This document shows positions 56,459 to 62,862 of a DNA stretch of 64,000 bases, one piece after another. The stretch comes from Bacteroidota bacterium (GTDB lineage: Bacteria > Bacteroidota > Bacteroidia > J057 > JADKCL01): the NCBI GenBank assembly GCA_016718825.1, contig JADKCL010000030.1:40059-104058 (forward strand), in the 5' to 3' direction. Every line of letters starts with the position of its first letter. Positions within the stretch are counted from its first letter, which is position 1. The notes below the pieces were generated by a model. That model saw only the letters and a program-made list of their open reading frames with translations, had not been told where the DNA came from and searched no databases. The position numbers were made by a program, and so were the translations under genes.

Positions 56459-56719
56459 TTCAGGCGCAAGCGAGTTGTTGCTTGAATCCCCGATGATGCG
56501 AATCTAACCCAAAACAAGGAAATCGTTAATGAATGGTTTGGTATGGGTTGAGTCCGTATTCCGTTACAGTTCGGTAAGTATTTCGGAAGTGTTGAATTTG
56601 ATCGGGTTTCGCAGCGTTTGTCGATTCTTGTTTGAAATGCCCCCATTTCCCTCACAGCCACAAATCCTCCAAGCGAAAGGGGGAAAACCCGTTTCCAGAT
56701 TCTCCCCCTTCCTGCCTTG

Positions 56720-56750
56720 GAGCCGACGCACGCCGTCAGTGCGTCGGCTC
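56720..56750. repeat. Perfect 12-bp inverted repeat
   Basis: GAGCCGACGCAC (56720-56731) and GTGCGTCGGCTC (56739-56750) flank a 7-nt loop, 28 nt downstream of the HTH gene's stop. No T run follows, so it is either an atypical terminator or a protein-binding site. Nothing else is recognised in 56459-56777. Confidence 0.65.
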
Positions 56751-56777
56751 ATTGGAGTCCGCGCACGACAGTAATTT

Positions 56778-57110
56778 TTAACTTGTCCTGCGCATGGATT
56801 GCAGCAGGGCTTTCACCGCCTCATTCGGGATCAGCCACGAGCCTTTCACCCCCGCTTGTTGAATTCCCTCTAACTCGCGTTGGCGCAGCTTCCTGCGCAG
56901 GGTATGCTCGCTGATTCCCGTCAGCGCTGCGACTTGCCTCGGCTTGTAAAACATCGGCTCGGCTTCGCCCTGGGACTTGCCAAGCAATGCCTTAATCGTT
57001 CCCAACAGGCGTTGCTCCAGGGCGAGGATGTCCCCGACAGTTGCAAGCGTCCTGTGTTCGATGCCGCCAAATCCATTGTCGGCAACGATGTGCAAAGCGT
57101 CTTTGTTCAT
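56778..57110 (-). CDS. Helix-turn-helix (excisionase-like) protein
   Basis: This is a 110-residue protein started at 57110 ('MNKDALHIVADNGFGG'); a frame to 57149 exists but the promoter falls inside it. The C-terminal half has the HTH_17/MerR-like excisionase pattern: 'FYKPRQVAALTGISEHTLRRKLRQRELEGIQQAGVKGSWLIP'-type blocks (strand, helix-turn-helix, wing). It is a paralogue of the next gene upstream on this strand. Such proteins commonly accompany tyrosine recombinases in Bacteroidota mobile elements as excisionases or transcription factors. Its promoter ends 4 nt before the ATG. Confidence 0.78.
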   Translation of the reverse strand: MNKDALHIVADNGFGGIEHRTLATVGDILALEQRLLGTIKALLGKSQGEAEPMFYKPRQVAALTGISEHTLRRKLRQRELEGIQQAGVKGSWLIPNEAVKALLQSMRRTS

Positions 57111-57114
57111 GAGG

Positions 57115-57145
57115 CAAACGTAAGGCGGCTTTGGGGGCATGTCAA
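57115..57145 (-). promoter_or_regulatory. Promoter of first HTH gene, possibly leaderless
   Basis: On the minus strand TTG (57145-57143), a 20-nt spacer and TACGTTTG (57122-57115) are followed by 4 nt and then the ATG at 57110. Confidence 0.7.
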
Positions 57146-57275
57146 GCACCTGAATTCGTGCCGATGGTCAAAATATGCCGTTTCTGGGATTTGTTGGCGC
57201 TATTTGGCAAACGGTTGAACATATCACCAATGGGGTGCATAACTCGGCAAGTGATGTGAATAAGTGGTTGCAGCC

Positions 57276-57611
57276 TCAAGCTCCCTTTTTCAAGGATTCC
57301 ACCAAAGCCGCCACGGCATCCCTCGGCACGAGCCACGATCCTTTCACTCCCGCCTCCTGGATACCCGCAAGCTGTCCATCCCGCAGCCGCCTACGCACTG
57401 AATGCTCGGTGAGGCCCGTCAAGGCTGCGACCTGTTTGGGCTTGTAGAAGAGCGGTTGAGCCCCGTCGCTTTTGGCCTTGCCCAATATGGACTCGATCTT
57501 GGCGATGATTCGGCCCTCAAATTGCATGAGGTCTTCGAGTGTCACCACCATCATCCGCCCGTAGCCGCCAATCCGTTCGTCGGATACACTTTGATTCTGC
57601 TCTCTAGTCAT
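57276..57611 (-). CDS. Helix-turn-helix (excisionase-like) protein, paralogue
   Basis: This is a 111-residue protein beginning 'MTREQNQSVSDERIGG'. The N-terminal part includes a coiled 'TLEDLMQFEGRIIAKIESILGKAK' segment. The C-terminal part 'FYKPKQVAALTGLTEHSVRRRLRDGQLAGIQEAGVKGSWLVP'-type blocks match the neighbouring HTH protein almost position for position, so the two arose by duplication. A role as excisionase or regulator of the recombinase/Rep module is inferred. Its promoter is nearly identical to that of the Rep-like gene. Confidence 0.78.
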   Translation of the reverse strand: MTREQNQSVSDERIGGYGRMMVVTLEDLMQFEGRIIAKIESILGKAKSDGAQPLFYKPKQVAALTGLTEHSVRRRLRDGQLAGIQEAGVKGSWLVPRDAVAALVESLKKGA

Positions 57612-57615
57612 GGGG

Positions 57616-57646
57616 CAAACCTAGGTAGTGTATCAGGGGAAATCAA
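57616..57646 (-). promoter_or_regulatory. Promoter of second HTH gene, possibly leaderless
   Basis: On the minus strand TTG (57646-57644), a 20-nt spacer and TAGGTTTG (57623-57616) are followed by CCCC and the ATG at 57611. The 16 nt at 57608-57623 are identical to 59730-59745. Confidence 0.72.
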
Positions 57647-57742
57647 TCCCCCGATTTTGGCTGGAATGTCATAAACACCGCGCTAACACGGGTTTACCGA
57701 TTTGGTATTGAAATAAACAAGACCGTGTTTGTGATGTCCTAT

Positions 57743-57773
57743 TGTGGGTAATCGGTTTCCTTTTTGTGGATAA
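57743..57773 (+). other. DnaA-box-like pair near Rep-like gene
   Basis: TGTGGATAA (57765-57773) is a perfect reverse-complement DnaA box (TTATCCACA), and TGTGGGTAA (57743-57751) differs by one base; they are 22 nt apart. They lie in a 300-nt gene-free spacer (57624-57920) beside the Rep-like gene, as expected of a plasmid origin. Nothing else is recognised in the spacer. Confidence 0.4.
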
Positions 57774-57920
57774 ATGGGATTTTCGGTAACGCAACACGAT
57801 ACCGAAACCGATGCGCCGGAATGCGCTGACAAACCTCCCGCATCCAGCCAGTAACAGCGTTTGCTGCGACCCCGCCAACCTTATAATGACAGGGCCGCGC
57901 ATCGCGAATTGCTCGATTGT

Positions 57921-58139
57921 TCAATGGCCCTCCTCGATCTCAAGCCACTTGTCCTCCACAAAATCCTCAAGATAATGCAACGTCGCCCGCTCGTCTGGCT
58001 CATACTCCAGGACGACAATCACGGCGTTCTGGTCTCTGTCAGCCCCTGCGATCACGGCTCGCACGTTGTTTTCGCAGACAAGCCCCGCGAACTCATGGAA
58101 TGCATCTGTTGGCACATTTAATTGCTTGGTCTTTCCCAT
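57921..58139 (-). CDS. Small hypothetical protein after Rep-like gene
   Basis: This is a 72-residue acidic protein started at 58139 ('MGKTKQLNVPTDAFHEFAG', then 'VIVVLEYEPDERATLHYLEDFVEDKW'). An in-frame ATG at 58220 would lie inside the Rep-like gene. It begins 35 nt downstream of that gene and is probably co-transcribed. Family not recognised; similar size and acidity are common for accessory proteins of plasmids and integrative elements. Confidence 0.6.
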   Translation of the reverse strand: MGKTKQLNVPTDAFHEFAGLVCENNVRAVIAGADRDQNAVIVVLEYEPDERATLHYLEDFVEDKWLEIEEGH

Positions 58140-58174
58140 ATATAAATCGATTAATGGTTTACGTTTCGTGTTCC

Positions 58175-59677
58175 TCAGTCGCCCCCGCTTTGGTTGGCCC
58201 TTGGGTCGAGGACTACCCAATCGAAGGCCGTACCAAGGTGGGCGTACTTGTCGGTGACTTCTTTTCGCCTTTTCACATAGCTGTGCAGCCCGTTTTCCTC
58301 CAAGTGCTTGCCCGTGCTATGAAGTACCGCCCCTATGGACTTCGCTAGGTACTGGTATCGGTCCCTAGCCTTCTCGGCCCGTTTGCTGGTCATCCGCATG
58401 TTTTCCAGCCATTGGGAAGTTCTGTCGAACCCGTTGAGGTTGCCGGGCGCGAGATACGTGGAAGGGATCGGGATGTACCGCCCTGGCTTCTTTTTGGCCC
58501 ATTTGTCGGCAAGCCCGATCCTGAGCCAGAGGTTGCGGTAAGTTTCCTCGCCCTCAGCCGCCGTCTTGCAGACGAATTGGCCGTGGAGGAACGCCTTCAT
58601 CGCATCCAACTGGCTCGTGGCTAGGTAGTCGAGCCGCGACCACAAGGTTCCGACCATCACCGTTAGGAGCCGTGCGCAATGGTCTGCGAACTGGCCCGAA
58701 ATCGGGGCTTTTTGGGGTGTTTCATCGAAATAGCCCCAATTTCCTTGCTTCTCTATGGGCGTTTTTCCACCGATTTCGCGGGCAGTGCGCCGCGCCCCTC
58801 GGTGCTTTTTGGGCTGCATCTGGCCATCTTGCAATCGGGCGTCGCTGGCATCCGATTTTCCGCCAAGGGCGGGGTTGCTGGCCACAACGGCTTTGCTTTC
58901 AGCTTTGTTGGCCGTTTTTTCGCGTTTGCTGCTGAATTTTTCCTGATCTTGAAACGGGGGGTTGCTAGCCTCAAGCACTTCCATTTCCGTGTCTTTGGCC
59001 GTTTTTTCGACCATCGGGCTTATTTTTCCGCCCTCTCGCAATCGGGCGTTGCTGGCCCTTGTCTTTCCGCCTAGGGCGGGGTTGCTGGCCTCATCTTGCT
59101 TGGGGGTGGGGGCTTTTTCTTTTTTATCCCCCGTCCCATCGGACAGTTTATTTTCTTTTTTGAAAGAGCCAGCTTCTAAGGACTGCTGCAAAGTTTCGCC
59201 TTCTTCCTCCCAAGGAGCCTGATAGCCAGTATCGTTGTCGAGGATTCCATTCAGGGCCATTTGCCGCCTCCGATGGAGTTCAGGGTGGATAACTAGAATC
59301 GAAGGGTCGAACCGCAGCGCGAACTTGTTGCACCTGCCGCGATGATCCCGCTCGGCAACGAGACCGCTTTCCAAAAGTCGGTTCAGGAGGTTGTTGATCG
59401 TCCCCTTGGACACATCAAGCTCCGATGCAAGCTCCCCACAGTGCGTCCTGAACGGCGGCAACTCCGTGGTCAGGTGCAGCCACTCCAAGCCCGTGAGCTG
59501 ATGCGAGTAAAGGCGAATCATTTCCTTGAGCAAATGCTGGTGGGAGGCGCGAAGGACTTTCTTGAGGTCGTAAATCGCCCTCCCGTCCTTGCGCCGCCCG
59601 ACAACATGGGCCTTGTTGTGGTCGCGGATCGCCGTCTCCACGAGCGGCCACGATGTCTTCCAGTCTATTGCAAACAT
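58175..59677 (-). CDS. Winged-helix, replication-initiator-like protein
   Basis: This is a 500-residue protein started at 59677 ('MFAIDWKTSWPLVETAIRDHNK'). The N-terminal 150 residues contain a winged helix-turn-helix ('HCGELASELDVSKGTINNLLNRLLESGLVAERDHRG'), as in plasmid replication or regulatory proteins of Bacteroidota mobile elements. A low-complexity linker (about 170-330) repeats 'ASNPALGGK' units. The C-terminal domain is basic and helical ('LWSRLDYLATSQLDAMKAFLHGQFV', 'GRYIPIPSTYLAPGNLNGFDRTSQW'). The frame extends to 59845, but the promoter and a leader frame lie there. Replication function is inferred from context and the HTH only. Confidence 0.6.
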   Translation of the reverse strand: MFAIDWKTSWPLVETAIRDHNKAHVVGRRKDGRAIYDLKKVLRASHQHLLKEMIRLYSHQLTGLEWLHLTTELPPFRTHCGELASELDVSKGTINNLLNRLLESGLVAERDHRGRCNKFALRFDPSILVIHPELHRRRQMALNGILDNDTGYQAPWEEEGETLQQSLEAGSFKKENKLSDGTGDKKEKAPTPKQDEASNPALGGKTRASNARLREGGKISPMVEKTAKDTEMEVLEASNPPFQDQEKFSSKREKTANKAESKAVVASNPALGGKSDASDARLQDGQMQPKKHRGARRTAREIGGKTPIEKQGNWGYFDETPQKAPISGQFADHCARLLTVMVGTLWSRLDYLATSQLDAMKAFLHGQFVCKTAAEGEETYRNLWLRIGLADKWAKKKPGRYIPIPSTYLAPGNLNGFDRTSQWLENMRMTSKRAEKARDRYQYLAKSIGAVLHSTGKHLEENGLHSYVKRRKEVTDKYAHLGTAFDWVVLDPRANQSGGD

Positions 59678-59733
59678 GGCCGTATGGTCTGTTTTGGTTG
59701 TGTACCGATGCCTGAAAAGTAGTCTTTGGTCAT
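59665..59733 (-). CDS. Possible 22-residue leader peptide
   Basis: A 22-codon frame begins 4 nt after the promoter's -7 element (ATG at 59733, 'MTKDYFSGIGTQPK') and ends 13 nt inside the Rep-like gene's start region. If the transcript is leaderless, this is the first translated frame and could couple to Rep translation. No other evidence. Confidence 0.3.
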   Translation of the reverse strand: MTKDYFSGIGTQPKQTIRPCLQ

Positions 59734-59737
59734 GGGG

Positions 59738-59768
59738 CAAACCTACGTCGGGATTTGGGTGGATTCCA
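59738..59768 (-). promoter_or_regulatory. Promoter of Rep-like gene
   Basis: TAGGTTTG (59745-59738 on the minus strand) with a weak -33 (TGG, 59768-59766) and a 20-nt spacer. The stretch 59730-59745 is identical to that before the second HTH gene, indicating co-regulation. Nothing else is recognised up to 60061. Confidence 0.6.
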
Positions 59769-60061
59769 GCCCCTTTCGGCCTGTGTACGCCCTTGCACGC
59801 GCTGCAAAGGGCGTTTTTGCCCGTTTTGTACGTGACATGGTACACCAGTATATATGACGTTTAAGATGTGGGGAACGATGGGCGGTTTGTGGAGAAGTCG
59901 GATTGGTGGATGTGCATCACGTACATCCGACAAATTGGCCTTGGAATGGGGATTCTTGCAATTTCCAGTTGCCTTCCAATAAATTCCCGTGATCTTCGTT
60001 CAATCATTTCAATGCGGCGCCATTTTTGCCGCCGACGAACACCAAACCCAGGAATGACAAG

Positions 60062-60298
60062 ATGATTGACTACAAGATGAAATTGACCGCCCGTGATGCG
60101 GTCGCTCACTGCAACGTGGCATTGCCCTCCCTCCGTTGGGACATGGGGACTATCGGGCTTTTCTGCCAGTGCAACCTTGTCGATTCAGCCCACGATGAAG
60201 AGACGGGGCAATGGCTCTTGGGGCTTGCCTCCCTTGAAGCACTGCTACATTACCTTGCCTCGGTCAATCGATTGGCCCGCGCCCAAGGCAGGGATTGA
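60062..60298 (+). CDS. Small hypothetical protein
   Basis: This is a 78-residue protein started at 60062 ('MIDYKMKLTARDAVAHCNVALP', then 'CQCNLVDSAHDEETGQWLLGLASLEALLHYLASVNRLARAQ'). An upstream in-frame ATG (60026) adds 12 residues of unlikely sequence. The sequence reads as coding, with a helical C terminus. A weak hairpin (TTCGACCTTG/CAAGGCCGAA, 60303-60340) followed by TTTCCTT lies just downstream. It is convergent with the recombinase gene; family not recognised. Confidence 0.55.
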   Translation: MIDYKMKLTARDAVAHCNVALPSLRWDMGTIGLFCQCNLVDSAHDEETGQWLLGLASLEALLHYLASVNRLARAQGRD

Positions 60299-60365
60299 AG
60301 GATTCGACCTTGGCCACTGTGATCAGGGGACAAGGCCGAATTTCCTTGAAGTAAGCAGATTCCTT

Positions 60366-61616
60366 TCAAGCCCCTTGCACCTGCACCGCCTCGGTGGCGG
60401 GTTTCATCCTCGACATGAAGGCATCCATCTTGGACATTTCGCGGGTCTTTTGCGAATCCACCACACGGGCATAGACTTGGGTGATGGACAGGTTGGAGTG
60501 GCCCAAAATGTGGCTAACGACCTCGATGGGCATCCCGACCTCCAAGGCCATGATCGCGAATGTGTGCCGACCACTGTGGAAGGTGATGTGCTTGCCTATC
60601 CTCGCAATCTCCATGATCTCGGAGAGCTTGGAGTTCATGTGGCCGTTCACGAATGTGCGACCATGGAACACGCTCCCTGCACCCTCCTCCAAGTTCAGGA
60701 TCGACCGCAACGGGGTGTTGATCGGAATCCGCAACGGCTCGGCGGTCTTCTTCATCACTATGCTCAGGTAGCTGCCGTGGAAGTCTCTAGGCTTGAGCTT
60801 GGCGATGTCGGAAAACCTCAATCCGCAAAAGCATGAGGCAAGGAATTGTTGCAAGCAATGGTGATGCGAGTCCTTGCCACCAAAGGTGTACTTGGTCGGA
60901 AGGTTCTCGGAGCGTAACGCGCCGCAATGGTACAGCTCCATGAGCCTCGTGAGTTCGTCGCTGGTGAGGTATTGCTTTTCCACCGTCTGCCATTTCACCT
61001 TCTTGAAATGTATGAAGGGGTTGCTTGAGATGTCGCCGTGCTTCGCGGCATGGCTCATGATCTTTTGCAGGTAGCGAAAGATGCTGAGGATGGAATTGGT
61101 CTTGTGGTGGCCCTCGGAAAACAACCATTCTTGATACTCCTCAAGCCATCTTGGGGTTATCGCCGCGATCTCGATGTCGGGGTCGTACTTTCTGAGGTTG
61201 GCCATGTAGGCGTTGTAGCCCTTCACAGTTCCGCTTGCCCTTTGCGCGGCCTCGCAGTCGCGCCGCCAGATGCAGTAGTCGATCAGCTTGGTCTTGCTGC
61301 CAGATGCCATCCGCCTGTCCACCGATGCGAAGGTCACGGCCTCGCCCTTGCCTTGCAGGTCTAGCAGCACCTTGTCCAGCGCGGCCTTTTGGGCTGTTAG
61401 GTTTGCCGCGATCTCCCTTGCATTGGGAAGGCCCGACATGTTGAGCTTCACTTGCTGCTTGGCCTTGTCCCAAAACTTGGCGGGGATTGCAATTCCAGTC
61501 GGGAATGTCCTTATCTTGCGGTCGATGGTGAGCCGAAGATAGATGGTCTGGGTTCCGTCCTTCTTAACGGTCGCATCTTGGTACGCCGCAGTGGTTGCCG
61601 AATGTTGCTGTTTCAT
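60366..61616 (-). CDS. Tyrosine recombinase (Bacteroidota integrase)
   Basis: This is a 416-residue site-specific recombinase started at 61616 ('MKQQHSATTAAYQDATVKK'). It has an arm-binding N-terminal domain ('IYLRLTIDRKIRTFPTGIAIPAKFW'), a SAM-like core-binding domain ('AYMANLRKYDPDIEIAAITPRWLEEYQEWL'), and a catalytic domain with the family residues. Visible are Arg about 267 ('CGLRFSDI'), Lys about 289-290, His347-x-x-Arg350 ('FHSGRHTF'), His about 373 ('LGHSNLSIT') and nucleophile Tyr about 382 ('QVYARV'). All five are present, so it should be active. Length is typical of conjugative or mobilisable-transposon integrases. It lies at the right edge of the module, pointing away from pglX. 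Confidence 0.93.
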   Translation of the reverse strand: MKQQHSATTAAYQDATVKKDGTQTIYLRLTIDRKIRTFPTGIAIPAKFWDKAKQQVKLNMSGLPNAREIAANLTAQKAALDKVLLDLQGKGEAVTFASVDRRMASGSKTKLIDYCIWRRDCEAAQRASGTVKGYNAYMANLRKYDPDIEIAAITPRWLEEYQEWLFSEGHHKTNSILSIFRYLQKIMSHAAKHGDISSNPFIHFKKVKWQTVEKQYLTSDELTRLMELYHCGALRSENLPTKYTFGGKDSHHHCLQQFLASCFCGLRFSDIAKLKPRDFHGSYLSIVMKKTAEPLRIPINTPLRSILNLEEGAGSVFHGRTFVNGHMNSKLSEIMEIARIGKHITFHSGRHTFAIMALEVGMPIEVVSHILGHSNLSITQVYARVVDSQKTREMSKMDAFMSRMKPATEAVQVQGA

Positions 61617-61782
61617 AAAGAGTTTTTTTGCATTGTGATAACTGGACACTTCTTAAACGATTCCCAAACAAATCTGTATTTGACATACAAATTTTGCCAT
61701 CCGTTGTTTCAAGTACAGTGCAAAAAACCCCATTTTAGCCGTGAGGAATGTCCTTACGGAGTTGACGTACACAGTTCATAAT

Positions 61783-61810
61783 CCATTCTCCATTCTCCAT
61801 TTTCCATTAA
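61783..61810 (+). repeat. Heptamer repeat tract upstream of pglX
   Basis: Four consecutive 7-mers CCATTCT, CCATTCT, CCATTTT, CCATTAA run to 6 nt before the ATG at 61816. A similar tract is at 32894-32921. It occupies the ribosome-binding region, so copy number could affect translation. Confidence 0.65.
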
Positions 61811-61815
61811 TCCCC

Positions 61816-62862
61816 ATGCCCGTCCTCACCTCCGCCCAACGCTCCCTCCTCGAAAAGACCGTCATCAAAGCCCGACGCCTCGCCGAGACAGGCGCACGCA
61901 ACGCCCTCAGAGCCATGGCCGTTGACCACCACGAGCCCTACGCGCACATGGACACCCCCGCACGTGAATTGCGCAACCGCCTGCGCAGCAAGGGGCGCTT
62001 GCTCGGGGATACACGCGCCAACGACGGGAAACAGCCGATCGACCACCTTGCCTACGAGCTCGCCTACGAATACTGGCACAAAATGCTCTTCGCCCGGTTT
62101 TTGGAGGCCAATGGCTTGCTCATGCATACGAGTTTGGTGCCTGTGAGCTTGGAGGACTGCGCCGAACTCGCGCCGGAAGAAGGCTTCGCCGACAAATGGG
62201 ATGCTGCGGCTTCCTACGCCTCGCGCATGTTGCCCGCCATCTTCAGGCCCGAGGATCCGCTGATGCAGGTGAAATTTGCAACCGAGGACCGTGTGGCTTT
62301 GGAGAGTCTGCTCGATGGCTTGGAGACCGGCATTTTCATTGCAGACGACAGCTTGGGATGGGTATATCAGTTTTGGCAGAGCGAGGCCAAGGCCGCGATC
62401 AATGCCAGTGGGGACAAAATCGACGGAGCACGGCTGCCTGCGGTAACTCAGCTTTTCACCGAGCCTTATATGGTGCATTTTCTCATCGACAATACCCTTG
62501 GTGCTTGGTGGGTGGGCCGGCATCCGGGTGAGACAGCCCCGGTGGATTTTGCCTATTTGCGGCGATTGGACGATGGTTGCCCCGCCGCAGGCAAGTTTGA
62601 GGGATGGCCCGCAACGACCGCCGAAGTCACCATGCTCGATCCCTGCATGGGGTCGGGGCATTTTGTGGCAGCGGCTTTTCCCGTGTTTGCAGCTTTGCGC
62701 ATGGCCGAGGAAGGCTTGACCAAGGAAGAGGCAACCGCAAAAGTCATCTCGGAAAATCTGCATGGCCTGGAACTCGATGCGCGCTGCACACAGATTGCTG
62801 CGTTTAACTTGGCTTTGACGGCTTGGAAATTTTTGTGGAGGCTATGGCATTGCCACCAATGA
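61816..62862 (+). pseudogene. pglX: BREX methyltransferase PglX, N-terminal part before frameshift
   Basis: This is a 348-residue N-terminal part of an adenine-specific DNA methyltransferase of the PglX type, started at 61816 ('MPVLTSAQRSLLEKTVIKAR'); a GTG frame to 61741 is intergenic. After a helical N-terminal domain it carries SAM-binding motif I, 'MLDPCMGSGHFVAAAF' (about residues 274-289), and 'LHGLELDARCTQIAAFNLALTAWK'. The frame then stops at 62860-62862. Downstream, another frame continues the family sequence at once, so one T has apparently been lost from the T run at 62830-62834. In BREX, PglX methylates host DNA to mark self. Confidence 0.88.

Noticed and set aside
55805..56485. 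226-codon open frame on the plus strand
   Set aside because: Ser/Leu/Arg-rich and less coding-like than the minus-strand frames it overlaps.
57669..57902. 77-codon minus-strand frame beside the Rep-like gene
   Set aside because: Arg/Ser/Cys-rich, overlaps the DnaA-box-like sites and has no start signal.
61617..61815. Possible attachment site of the recombinase
   Set aside because: The junction was compared by eye with 27.0-27.1 kb and 55.7-55.9 kb; no direct repeat longer than about 7 nt was found, so no att site is claimed.
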